A stretch of DNA of 38,496 nucleotides, taken from NCBI GenBank assembly GCA_016293615.1, contig JAEDDX010000020.1, forward strand, positions 1 through 38,496. The letters are read 5' to 3'. Source of the stretch: Acetatifactor sp. GTDB lineage: Bacteria; Bacillota; Clostridia; Lachnospirales; Lachnospiraceae. Below, piece by piece: positions 16,087-23,499 of this stretch. The notes under the pieces were generated by a model. The model saw nothing but the letters and a program-made list of their open reading frames with translations. It was not told where the DNA came from and did no database searches. Positions within the stretch are counted from its first letter, which is position 1; each line of letters starts with the position of its first letter. Made by a program: the position numbers and the translations under genes.

Positions 16087-16560
16087 TCTGGCTGATTTTG
16101 AGAGTATGTAATTCTGTTATTCATTGAGCTTGCCAAGATATGCACTAACTAAAAACATATAAAATTCATGGTAAGATTGGTTTAATAATTTCGGGAACAC
16201 TTTTCCGAAAAGGGAATTCGAAAATGCTAAAGATTTAAAGTTCGAAAGCGGAGCGCTTGTCAGAGACAGTATAGGTTGTCTCATAGAGAAATGAAAACGT
16301 TGAGAGTTGAAGAGCCAAAGATATTGTATGCACGCAATACTATTTTACAATCAGAGAAACAACTGTATCTTTGAATGATAAAGGTGTGGGTAATTATGGC
16401 GCCATACGAATGGCTTGTACAGAACCCAAAGCACTATTTTTTCAAATAGATTGAAAAAATAGTGCTTTTATGTTAGCATAAAAAAGTATGAAGTAAGTGT
16501 GTGTATCTAAGAAACAGTACAGAAGCCGAAGAAGCAGGGAATACAGGAGGTTTTGACAGT
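16087..16560 (+). other. Gene-poor leader region upstream of pyrE
   Basis: No convincing gene lies here. A 10-bp-range hairpin GAGACA/TGTCTC is present at 16264-16283. A 47-codon frame without a start (16311-16454) runs into the terminator stem at 16428-16468 and could be the tail of a lost gene. I see no recognisable PyrR binding site or riboswitch before pyrE. Confidence 0.4.
16428..16470. terminator. Perfect 18-bp hairpin upstream of pyrE, likely bidirectional terminator
   Basis: AAAGCACTATTTTTTCAA (16428-16445) pairs without a mismatch with 16451-16468 across a 5-nt loop. The stem is flanked by A on one side and T on the other, so it could terminate in either direction. It could also act as an attenuator for pyrE, 90 nt downstream. 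Confidence 0.75.
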
Positions 16561-17241
16561 ATGGAAGCATACAAGCAGGAATTTATTGAATTCATGGTAG
16601 ATTGTCAGGCGCTGAAGTTTGGCGATTTTACATTGAAGAGCGGAAGAAAGTCCCCTTTTTTCATGAATGCGGGAGCATATGTGACGGGAAGTCAGCTGAT
16701 GAAGCTGGGTGAGTATTATGCCAAGGCAATCCATGACAGGTACGGAGATGATTTCGATGTGCTGTTCGGACCTGCATATAAGGGAATTCCCATCAGTGTG
16801 GTAACTGCGGTTGCATACAGCAGGCTGTATGGCAGGGAGATCCGCTATTGCTCCGACCGTAAGGAGGAGAAGGATCACGGCGCAGACAAGGGTGCATTCC
16901 TCGGAAGCAAGCTCAAGGACGGCGACAGAGTGGTTATGATCGAGGATGTTACGACCTCCGGCAAGTCTATGGAGGAGACGGTTCCCAAGGTAAAAGGGGC
17001 GGCTGAGGTCACGATAATCGGTCTGATGGTTTCTCTGAACCGTATGGAAGTCGGTCTCGGCGGCGAGAAGAGTGCTTTGGATGAGATCCGGGAGAAGTAC
17101 GGATTTGAGGCCAACGCGATCGTCACTATGGATGATGTGGTGGAGCACCTTTACAATAAGGAGTACAAGGGTCAGGTGCTGATCGATGATGAACGTAAGA
17201 AGGCAATCGATGCTTATTATGAAGCATACGGAGTAAAATAG
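16561..17241 (+). CDS. pyrE: Orotate phosphoribosyltransferase PyrE
   Basis: PyrE (226 residues) joins orotate to PRPP to give orotidine monophosphate in pyrimidine synthesis. The N-terminal F-T-L-K-S-G-R-K-S-P-F-F block, F-G-P-A-Y-K-G-I-P for orotate/PRPP, and the PRPP-binding loop V-M-I-E-D-V-T-T-S-G-K-S are all present. The start at ATG 16561 is set by AGGAGG about 10 nt upstream; the frame is open further up to 16501 but without support. Other pyrimidine genes are absent from the window, so pyrE is detached from the usual cluster. Two small membrane proteins follow. Confidence 0.96.
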   Translation: MEAYKQEFIEFMVDCQALKFGDFTLKSGRKSPFFMNAGAYVTGSQLMKLGEYYAKAIHDRYGDDFDVLFGPAYKGIPISVVTAVAYSRLYGREIRYCSDRKEEKDHGADKGAFLGSKLKDGDRVVMIEDVTTSGKSMEETVPKVKGAAEVTIIGLMVSLNRMEVGLGGEKSALDEIREKYGFEANAIVTMDDVVEHLYNKEYKGQVLIDDERKKAIDAYYEAYGVK

Positions 17242-17273
17242 AGTGATTGAAAACAGCGTAAAGGGAGGATGAC

Positions 17274-17426
17274 ATGGAAGAGAAGACTTACAAGCTTATG
17301 AAAAATACCGGTGCAGCCAATATTGCGATCGGAGTGGTTACCATTGTTCTCGGTATCGTTACCGGCGTATTGTTGATCGTGGCAGGAGGAAAGCTGCTTT
17401 CCGGCAAGTCGAAGATTTTATTTTAA
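17274..17426 (+). CDS. 50-residue single-helix membrane peptide
   Basis: ATG 17274 follows AAGGGAGGA with good spacing. The 50 residues begin with a charged segment (M-E-E-K-T-Y-K-L-M-K), continue with a Val/Gly/Ile-rich helix (about 16-40) and end in a Lys/Ser tail. It is the kind of small conserved membrane protein common in Lachnospiraceae genomes; no function is known to me. It follows pyrE by 32 nt and is probably co-transcribed with it, with a terminator-like hairpin after it. Confidence 0.7.
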   Translation: MEEKTYKLMKNTGAANIAIGVVTIVLGIVTGVLLIVAGGKLLSGKSKILF

Positions 17427-17443
17427 TGACAGGAGCGAATGCT

Positions 17444-17482
17444 GGGCATTTCCTTAGGGGAGTGCCCTTTTAGAGTTTTTTA
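17444..17482 (+). terminator. Hairpin and T-run between two small membrane genes
   Basis: GGGCATTTCC (17444-17453) pairs with GGGGAGTGCCC (17458-17468) with some G-U pairs, then TTTT and, 5 nt later, TTTTTT reaching the next start codon. It may end the pyrE transcript or damp expression of the gene at 17482. Confidence 0.65.
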
Positions 17483-17799
17483 TGAAGAAAAGAAGAAGCT
17501 ATAAGTTTACCGACAGAAAGCACCCGGATGCGGCCATCATGGCGGTGATTCTTGGAATCATCAGTATTGTCTCGTTATGCATCGTGGTTTACAAGTCCTA
17601 TGCGGCAGGCGGCGTGGCGCAGCCGGGCTTCGGATTTACCGGGCTGTTTGCACTTTTGTTTGCGGTGATCGGAGTCATCCTCGGCGTGCTGACAGTGAAT
17701 GAAAAGCGTAATTTTAAATTGTTCCCGGTTCTGGGAATCATGTTGAACGGAATCACTTTTGTGATGCTTGGACTGATTATGTTCGTCGGTTCGAGATAA
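17482..17799 (+). CDS. Small three-helix membrane protein of unknown function (possibly DUF6142-like)
   Basis: This 105-residue protein has a basic N-terminus (M-K-K-R-R-S-Y-K-F-T-D-R-K-H) and three hydrophobic segments (about 18-38, 52-70 and 80-100). The opening K-F-T-D-x-K-H pattern recalls a family of small clostridial membrane proteins that I associate with DUF6142, from memory only. No strong ribosome binding site precedes ATG 17482; the nearest purine run is inside the hairpin upstream. It ends 37 nt before the aminopeptidase start and may be co-transcribed with it. Confidence 0.7.
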   Translation: MKKRRSYKFTDRKHPDAAIMAVILGIISIVSLCIVVYKSYAAGGVAQPGFGFTGLFALLFAVIGVILGVLTVNEKRNFKLFPVLGIMLNGITFVMLGLIMFVGSR

Positions 17800-17836
17800 A
17801 GGCTTTGAGGGCGGTATGCCTTCGGAAAGGATTGTT

Positions 17837-19855
17837 ATGGATATTTTACAGGAGCGTTATGAATTGGTCATTGACCGGATCAGACAGATTCAGGGGGAAA
17901 CCTTCGGGCAGGAGGTTTTTGAGGCGTATTTTAAGAAGGTTGCTTCTTTCCTGCTGCTTTTGGATGATACAAAGGTTTTCCTTGAGAATGACGGTCTGAA
18001 GCAGGCGCCTTTGGAGGAGCTGCAGGCGAGAAACGAGGCTCTCTACTGCGATATTTTGCCGCAGGCTTACGAGGAGAGTTATGCGAACCCGCAGGTTGCC
18101 GTGAAAAGGCTGGGCAAGGAGTACGGACAGGAGCTTAGCTGGCTGTATGTGAAGATGAGAAGTCTGATTTCGGATGTCTATCGCGGACAACTTGAGGATG
18201 TGGTGGCGGGAATGGAGCTGTTTGCCGAGGTGTATGCAGCGTTTACCTACGGCGCGGCGGACGGACAGCTTCCCTCCGGCAAGGAAATCAGGGAGATTCT
18301 GTATTGGTTTTCGAGTGATTACGCTGACCGCAGCGCCCGCATCCGTGTGTGGGAAATGGTCTGCCCCGATGCGACCTTTGAGGTCGATATTATCCAAAAC
18401 AGCGACCTGAGCGATGTGAGATTTTTGTATGCATATGGTGAGTATGTTTCCGAGAATGAGCTGGAAACTGCAAGATATCTTGCACAGCTGCCGCAGGAGA
18501 CCATCAATACCATGGCCGACACCTTCACGGAAGGCTATCGCATCGGTTTCGAGGTGACCGGCAAGGATCTCTCCGTGAAAAAGACCGCGCAGCTTCGGTA
18601 TCAGCTCGGCTTCGAGAGAATGATGAAGAGAGCCATCGAAAACCTTGAGAAGATGGGCTTAAAGCCTGTTGTGGGCAGAAACGCGGTAAGCGGCGGCGCT
18701 GCCAACAGACAGTATCAGTATGATCACAAGGACGACATTGCCCTTTTCCTGGATAAGAATTACATGAACCGCAGACTTGAGGTGCTCCGGACGGCCTTTG
18801 AGGAGTTCAAAGAGGATGCGAACGGGCATGCGGGCCCCGCTGTGGTGGAGACCTTCGGCGAGGAGGACTTTAACCCGGTCAACAAGCCTGAAAATATCCG
18901 TTTTACGGACGAGCAGAATAAACTGTGGGTTGAGTTTTTGACCAAGAACGGCGCTCTGACGAGAGAGTACATCATCGCCGAGGAGAGAAGCTTTACCATC
19001 ATTGCTTTCCCCGTGCCTGCTGTCGGAGAGGTATTTAAGGAGCTGTTCGATGAGACCATCAGGCTCAATACATTAGACTACATGCTTTACAGAAATGTCC
19101 AGCAGAGCATCATCGATGTCCTGGATACCGCCGATTATTGTGAGATCAGGGGTATGGGAGAGAACAGAACCGAACTGAAGGTCAATCTCTGGAAGCTGCA
19201 GGATCCCGCAAAGGAGACGATTTTCGAGAACTGTGTGGCGGATGTCAACATTCCCGTCGGCGAAGTGTTCACCTCCCCCGTCCTGGAGGGGACGAACGGC
19301 GTGCTTCATGTGACGAAGGTATTTTTGAACGGACTGGAGTACAGAGACCTGTCCATCACCTTCCGCGACGGCATGATTACCGATTATTCCTGCAAAAACT
19401 TCGATACCGAAGAAGAAAACAGGGCCTTCGTGAAGGAAAATATCCTGTTCAGACATGAGACGCTTCCTCTCGGTGAGTTCGCAATCGGCACGAACACCAC
19501 GGCGTATGTGATGGCGAGAAGGCTCGGCGTGGAGGCAAAGCTGCCGATCCTCATCGCGGAGAAGACCGGGCCGCATTTTGCGGTGGGCGATACCTGTTAT
19601 TCCCACACGGAGGATATGAGGGTGTACAATCCGGACGGCAAGGAGATCGTTGCCAAGGACAATTCCGTGTCTGTGCTTCGCAGGACGAAGCCTGCGGAAG
19701 CGTACCTCAACTGCCATACCGATATCACCATCCCCTATGATGAGCTGGGCGAGCTGGCTGCGGTGAAGAAGGACGGCACGCGAATCGTTATCATTCGCGA
19801 GGGGCGTTTCGTGCTTCCCGGAACAGAGCCTTTGAACGAAGCGTTTGAAGCATAG
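17837..19855 (+). CDS. M29-type metallo-aminopeptidase with long N-terminal extension
   Basis: The C-terminal half carries the M29 (AmpS/PepS/AmpT) pattern: an E-G-T-N-G block, a later F-R-D-G block and a metal site made of E476 (G-E-V-F), E547 (G-E-F-A-I-G), H580 in E-K-T-G-P-H-F-A-V-G-D, probable Tyr588, and H627-x-D629. This matches the family's Glu-Glu-His-Tyr-His-x-Asp ligand order, so it should remove N-terminal residues from peptides using two metal ions. At 672 residues it is far longer than the roughly 410 usual; about 270 N-terminal residues are helical, lack any motif I recognise, and have no signal peptide. I chose ATG 17837 because AAAGGA precedes it; ATG 17816 is the alternative. 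It probably acts in the cytoplasm. Confidence 0.85.
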   Translation: MDILQERYELVIDRIRQIQGETFGQEVFEAYFKKVASFLLLLDDTKVFLENDGLKQAPLEELQARNEALYCDILPQAYEESYANPQVAVKRLGKEYGQELSWLYVKMRSLISDVYRGQLEDVVAGMELFAEVYAAFTYGAADGQLPSGKEIREILYWFSSDYADRSARIRVWEMVCPDATFEVDIIQNSDLSDVRFLYAYGEYVSENELETARYLAQLPQETINTMADTFTEGYRIGFEVTGKDLSVKKTAQLRYQLGFERMMKRAIENLEKMGLKPVVGRNAVSGGAANRQYQYDHKDDIALFLDKNYMNRRLEVLRTAFEEFKEDANGHAGPAVVETFGEEDFNPVNKPENIRFTDEQNKLWVEFLTKNGALTREYIIAEERSFTIIAFPVPAVGEVFKELFDETIRLNTLDYMLYRNVQQSIIDVLDTADYCEIRGMGENRTELKVNLWKLQDPAKETIFENCVADVNIPVGEVFTSPVLEGTNGVLHVTKVFLNGLEYRDLSITFRDGMITDYSCKNFDTEEENRAFVKENILFRHETLPLGEFAIGTNTTAYVMARRLGVEAKLPILIAEKTGPHFAVGDTCYSHTEDMRVYNPDGKEIVAKDNSVSVLRRTKPAEAYLNCHTDITIPYDELGELAAVKKDGTRIVIIREGRFVLPGTEPLNEAFEA

Positions 19856-19897
19856 GGAGCGCAAAAATTAAGATTTTCTGTTTTTTTTAGAATGATA

Positions 19898-19926
19898 TTG
19901 CGTTATCAGTTTGAGTCTAGTAAACT
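19898..19926 (+). promoter_or_regulatory. Candidate promoter of the purE operon
   Basis: TTGCGT (19898-19903) and TAAACT (19921-19926) are 17 bases apart, about 36 nt before the purE start. The -10 box is only a partial match. No purine riboswitch is seen in the 106-nt gap. Confidence 0.45.
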
Positions 19927-19961
19927 GTTAAAGGATAATGGACATATTTAAGGAGGTACGT

Positions 19962-20480
19962 ATGGCTAAAGTCGGTATTGTAATGGGCAGCGATTCAGAT
20001 ATGCCTGTCATGGCGAAGGCTGCTGACATTCTGGAAGAGCTGGGAGTATCTTATGAGATGACGATCATAAGCGCTCACAGAGAACCTGATGTATTCTTCG
20101 AGTATGCGAAGAGTGCGGAGGAGAAAGGATTTAAGGTAATCATTGCCGGCGCCGGCATGGCGGCTCATCTGCCCGGTATGTGCGCTGCGATTTTCCCGAT
20201 GCCTGTCATCGGCATCCCGATGCATACCACTTCCCTGGGAGGAAGAGATTCCCTGTATTCCATCGTTCAGATGCCCTCCGGAATTCCGGTTGCCACCGTG
20301 GCGATCAACGGCGGCGCGAATGCAGGCCTTCTCGCGGCCAAGATTCTCGCGACATCGGACCCCGAACTGCTTGCAAAGCTGAAGGATTACAGCGCAGAGC
20401 TCAAGGAGCAGGTTGTTGCCAAGGATGCCAGACTTCAGGCGGAAGGCTACAAGGCATATCTTGACGGAATGAAAAAGTAA
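19962..20480 (+). CDS. purE: N5-carboxyaminoimidazole ribonucleotide mutase PurE (class I)
   Basis: PurE (172 residues) shifts the carboxyl group of N5-CAIR to form CAIR in purine synthesis. The class I features are clear: G-S-D-S-D at the N-terminus, S-A-H-R-E-P with the catalytic His, G-M-A-A-H-L-P-G-M and S-L-G-G-R-D-S-L-Y-S-I-V-Q-M-P-S-G. Class I PurE normally depends on PurK, which is not in this window. The start ATG 19962 follows AAGGAGG; an in-frame ATG at 19938 lacks support. It is the first gene of purE-purM-purN-purD. A small CCGGTC/GACCGG hairpin lies between it and purM (20485-20499). Confidence 0.97.
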   Translation: MAKVGIVMGSDSDMPVMAKAADILEELGVSYEMTIISAHREPDVFFEYAKSAEEKGFKVIIAGAGMAAHLPGMCAAIFPMPVIGIPMHTTSLGGRDSLYSIVQMPSGIPVATVAINGGANAGLLAAKILATSDPELLAKLKDYSAELKEQVVAKDARLQAEGYKAYLDGMKK

Positions 20481-20534
20481 ATGACCGGTCACAGACCGGA
20501 ATCATAAATAAGTTACAGGATGAGGAGACACAAA

Positions 20535-21560
20535 ATGGATTATAAGAAAGCTGGAGTTGATATTGAAGCCGGATACCAGTCCGTAGAACTGATGAAGAAA
20601 CATGTGAAAGAGACCATGCGCAGCGAAGTTATGGGCGGTATCGGCGGTTTCTCCGGAGCCTTCTCCATGAAAGCGATCAAGGATATGGAGGAGCCCGTAC
20701 TGCTCTCCGGAACAGACGGATGCGGAACGAAGGTGAAGCTTGCTTTCCTGCTGGACAAGCATGACACCATCGGTATTGATGCAGTTGCCATGTGTGTAAA
20801 CGATGTGGCATGTGCAGGCGGAGAACCGTTGTTTTTCCTTGATTACATTGCGTGCGGCAAGAACTATCCCGAGAAGATCGCGACCATCGTAAAGGGCGTT
20901 GCGGAAGGCTGCAAGCAGGCAGGCGCTGCACTGATCGGCGGCGAAACGGCAGAGCATCCCGGACTGATGCCTGAGGATGAGTATGACCTTGCAGGCTTCG
21001 CGGTAGGCGTGGCAGACAAGAAGGATCTGATCACCGGCGAGAACATCAAGGACGGTGATGTGCTGGTGGGAATCGCTTCCTCCGGTGTACATTCCAACGG
21101 TTTCTCTCTGGTTCGTAAGGTGTTTGAAATGACCAGGGAAAGTCTGGATACTTACTATGAGGAGCTTGGCACCACACTCGGCGAGGCACTGATCGCGCCC
21201 ACGATCATCTATGTCAAAGCACTCAAGTCCGTCAAGGATGCAGGCGTAACCGTAAAGGGCTGCAGCCATATCACAGGCGGCGGTTTCTATGAAAATATTC
21301 CCAGAATGCTTCCTGAGAACATTCATGCAGTGGTGAAAAAGGACAGCTATGAGGTGCCCGCAATCTTTAAGCTGCTGCAGAAGACCGGCGATATTGCGGA
21401 GCAGATGATGTACAACACCTTCAATATGGGTCTCGGCATGGTTCTTGCGATCGATCCCGCGGATGTGGAGAAAACGATTGCGGCAATCGAAGCTGCCGGC
21501 GAGAAGGCGTTTGTCGTAGGTCACTGTGAGGCAGGCACCAAGGGAGTTACCTTATGTTAA
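20535..21560 (+). CDS. purM: Phosphoribosylformylglycinamidine cyclo-ligase PurM (AIR synthetase)
   Basis: PurM (341 residues) uses ATP to close the ring of FGAM, giving AIR. The sequence shows the PurM/PurL-fold signatures: S-G-T-D-G-C-G-T-K near residue 60, V-N-D-V-A-C-A-G-G-E-P, G-G-E-T-A-E-H-P-G-L-M and H-I-T-G-G-G-F-Y-E-N. Length is normal. The start ATG 20535 is preceded by GAGGAGA; the frame also has an ATG at 20520, five residues earlier. Its product AIR is shared by PurE's pathway and by ThiC upstream in the window. It overlaps purN by 7 nt, which implies translational coupling. Confidence 0.97.
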   Translation: MDYKKAGVDIEAGYQSVELMKKHVKETMRSEVMGGIGGFSGAFSMKAIKDMEEPVLLSGTDGCGTKVKLAFLLDKHDTIGIDAVAMCVNDVACAGGEPLFFLDYIACGKNYPEKIATIVKGVAEGCKQAGAALIGGETAEHPGLMPEDEYDLAGFAVGVADKKDLITGENIKDGDVLVGIASSGVHSNGFSLVRKVFEMTRESLDTYYEELGTTLGEALIAPTIIYVKALKSVKDAGVTVKGCSHITGGGFYENIPRMLPENIHAVVKKDSYEVPAIFKLLQKTGDIAEQMMYNTFNMGLGMVLAIDPADVEKTIAAIEAAGEKAFVVGHCEAGTKGVTLC

Positions 21561-22183
21561 GAGTAGTAGTATGCGTTTCCGGCGGCGGCACCAATCTGCA
21601 GGCCATTCTGGATGCCGTGGATGACGGAAGAATCACCAATACACAGATCGTCGGCGTAATCAGCAACAATCCCGGCGTCAGGGCGCTGGAGCGCGCCAGG
21701 CAGCACAATGTGCCCGGAATCTGCATTTCTCCCAAGGAGTATGAGAAGCGTGAGGCATTTCATCAGGCTTTGACGGAAACCATCGACGGGTTGAACCCCG
21801 ATCTGATCGTCCTGGCAGGCTTTCTGGTTAAGATTCCCGAGGAACTGGTACGAAAGTACAGCAACCGTATCGTGAACATTCATCCTTCCCTGATCCCTTC
21901 CTTCTGCGGCGTGGGGTATTACGGGCTGAAGGTGCATGAGAAGGCGTTGGAGCGCGGCGTGAAGCTGACCGGCGCAACCGTGCACTTTGTCAACGAGGGC
22001 ATGGATGAAGGCCCGATCATCGCACAGAAGTCTGTCGCGGTCGAGGATGACGATACGCCCGAGATTCTGCAGAGACGGGTGATGGAGCAGGCTGAGTGGA
22101 TCTTGCTTCCCCAGGCAATCGATGATATTGCCAATGGGCGTATCAGGGTGGTAGACAATAAGGTTAAGAGAACCGTAGAATAA
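21554..22183 (+). CDS. purN: Phosphoribosylglycinamide formyltransferase PurN
   Basis: PurN (209 residues) transfers a formyl group from 10-formyl-tetrahydrofolate to GAR. The phosphate-binding G-G-G-T-N-L-Q-A-I at the N-terminus, the catalytic N-I-H-P-S-L-I-P and the folate-site D-E-G-P-I-I are visible, so the Asn-His-Asp catalytic set is complete. Its ATG lies within the end of purM. Twelve bases, including AAAGAGGTAA, separate it from purD. The central loop P-S-F-C-G-V-G-Y-Y-G is a close variant of the usual sequence. Confidence 0.97.
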   Translation: MLRVVVCVSGGGTNLQAILDAVDDGRITNTQIVGVISNNPGVRALERARQHNVPGICISPKEYEKREAFHQALTETIDGLNPDLIVLAGFLVKIPEELVRKYSNRIVNIHPSLIPSFCGVGYYGLKVHEKALERGVKLTGATVHFVNEGMDEGPIIAQKSVAVEDDDTPEILQRRVMEQAEWILLPQAIDDIANGRIRVVDNKVKRTVE

Positions 22184-22195
22184 AGAGGTAACGAC

Positions 22196-23473
22196 ATGAA
22201 GGTTTTGATCGTAGGCGGTGGCGGCAGAGAGCATGCCATCGCAGTCAGCTTGAAAAAGAGCAGCAGAGTGGACCAGCTTTTCTGTGTGCCCGGCAACGCC
22301 GGAATCGCACAGATCGCAGAGTGCGAGCCCTCCATCGGTGTGATGGAGTTTGACAAGATCGTTGCTTACGCCAGGGAAAAGGCAGTGGATCTGGTGTTTG
22401 TGGCTCCCGATGATCCTTTGGTAGGCGGACTTGTAGATGCTTTGGAGGCAGAAGGAATCCGTACCTTCGGACCCCGTAAGAATGCGGCGATCCTGGAGGG
22501 CAGCAAGGCTTTCTCCAAGGACCTGATGAAGAAGTATCAGATTCCGACCGCGGCATATGAGACCTTTGACGATCCCGAGAAGGCGCTCGCTTATCTTGAG
22601 ACTGCCGATATGCCCATTGTGCTGAAGGCAGACGGACTGGCTCTCGGCAAGGGCGTATTGATCTGCAATACCCTGGAGGAAGCGAAGGCAGGCGTGAAGG
22701 AAATCATGCTGGATAAGCACTTCGGCACAGCCGGCAATCGTATGGTCATCGAAGAGTTTATGACCGGCCGTGAGGTTTCCGTTCTGGCATTTGTGGACGG
22801 CAAGACCGTCAAGACCATGACTTCCGCGCAGGATCACAAGAGAGCGAAGGACGGAGACCAGGGACTCAATACCGGTGGTATGGGTAATTTCTCTCCCAGC
22901 CCCTTCTATACCGAGGAGATCGATGCGTTCTGTCAAAAGTACATCTATCAGCCGACCGTGGACGCGATGGCGGCGGAGGGCAGGGAGTTCAAGGGCGTCA
23001 TCTTCTTCGGACTGATGCTCACGCCCAAGGGACCCAGGGTTTTGGAGTACAATGCGAGATTCGGCGACCCTGAGACACAGGTTGTGCTTTGCAGGATGAA
23101 GAATGATATCTGTGATGTGATCGATGCCTGCATCGACGGTCATCTCGCAGACATTGATTTACAGTTTGAGGACAATGCGGCGGTCTGCGTCGTACTTGCT
23201 TCCGACGGCTATCCCGTCTCCTATGAGAAGGGCTTTGAGATCACCGGCCTGGAGAACTTCGAAGGCAAGGAGGATTATTTCTGCTTCCATGCGGGAAGTA
23301 AGTTTGATGCACAGGGCAGAATCGTCACAAACGGCGGTCGTGTCCTGGGGGTAACAGCGAAGGGTGCCACCCTCAAGGAGGCCCGTGCCAAGGCGTACGA
23401 GGCAACCGAGTGGGTTACTTTTGCAAATAAGTACATGCGACATGATATCGGCAAGGCGATTGACGAAGCCTGA
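22196..23473 (+). CDS. purD: Phosphoribosylamine-glycine ligase PurD (GAR synthetase)
   Basis: PurD (425 residues) is an ATP-grasp enzyme joining phosphoribosylamine and glycine. The N-terminal V-L-I-V-G-G-G-G-R-E-H-A block, the middle L-K-A-D-G-L-A-L-G-K-G-V ATP-grasp segment, G-L-N-T-G-G-M-G and the metal-site E-Y-N-A-R-F-G-D-P-E-T-Q are intact. One difference from typical PurD is V-A-P-D-D-P-L-V-G-G near residue 75, where G-P-E-x-P-L is more usual. It is the last purine gene of this operon; purF, purC, purB and purH are elsewhere and purL lies 8.5 kb downstream. Confidence 0.97.
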   Translation: MKVLIVGGGGREHAIAVSLKKSSRVDQLFCVPGNAGIAQIAECEPSIGVMEFDKIVAYAREKAVDLVFVAPDDPLVGGLVDALEAEGIRTFGPRKNAAILEGSKAFSKDLMKKYQIPTAAYETFDDPEKALAYLETADMPIVLKADGLALGKGVLICNTLEEAKAGVKEIMLDKHFGTAGNRMVIEEFMTGREVSVLAFVDGKTVKTMTSAQDHKRAKDGDQGLNTGGMGNFSPSPFYTEEIDAFCQKYIYQPTVDAMAAEGREFKGVIFFGLMLTPKGPRVLEYNARFGDPETQVVLCRMKNDICDVIDACIDGHLADIDLQFEDNAAVCVVLASDGYPVSYEKGFEITGLENFEGKEDYFCFHAGSKFDAQGRIVTNGGRVLGVTAKGATLKEARAKAYEATEWVTFANKYMRHDIGKAIDEA

Positions 23474-23499
23474 CCGATAATGGGGAAAGAGGTAAACTT

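Larger units (their letters stand above)
15644..16225. repeat. Imperfect inverted repeats flanking a small gene (possible mobile-element ends)
   Basis: The 25 bases at 15644-15668 (core CTCCCTTTTCGGAA) and the 23 bases at 16203-16225 (core TTCCGAAAAGGGA) are inverted complements apart from a 2-nt gap and one adjacent mismatch. They bracket about 580 bp holding the small membrane gene at 15796. No transposase and no clear target duplication are visible. Confidence 0.5.

Noticed and set aside
16311..16454. 47-codon open frame before pyrE
   Set aside because: It has no start codon or ribosome binding site and no recognisable family, so I did not call it as a gene.
19856..19961. Purine riboswitch before purE
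   Set aside because: The gap is only 106 nt and shows none of the conserved aptamer loops.
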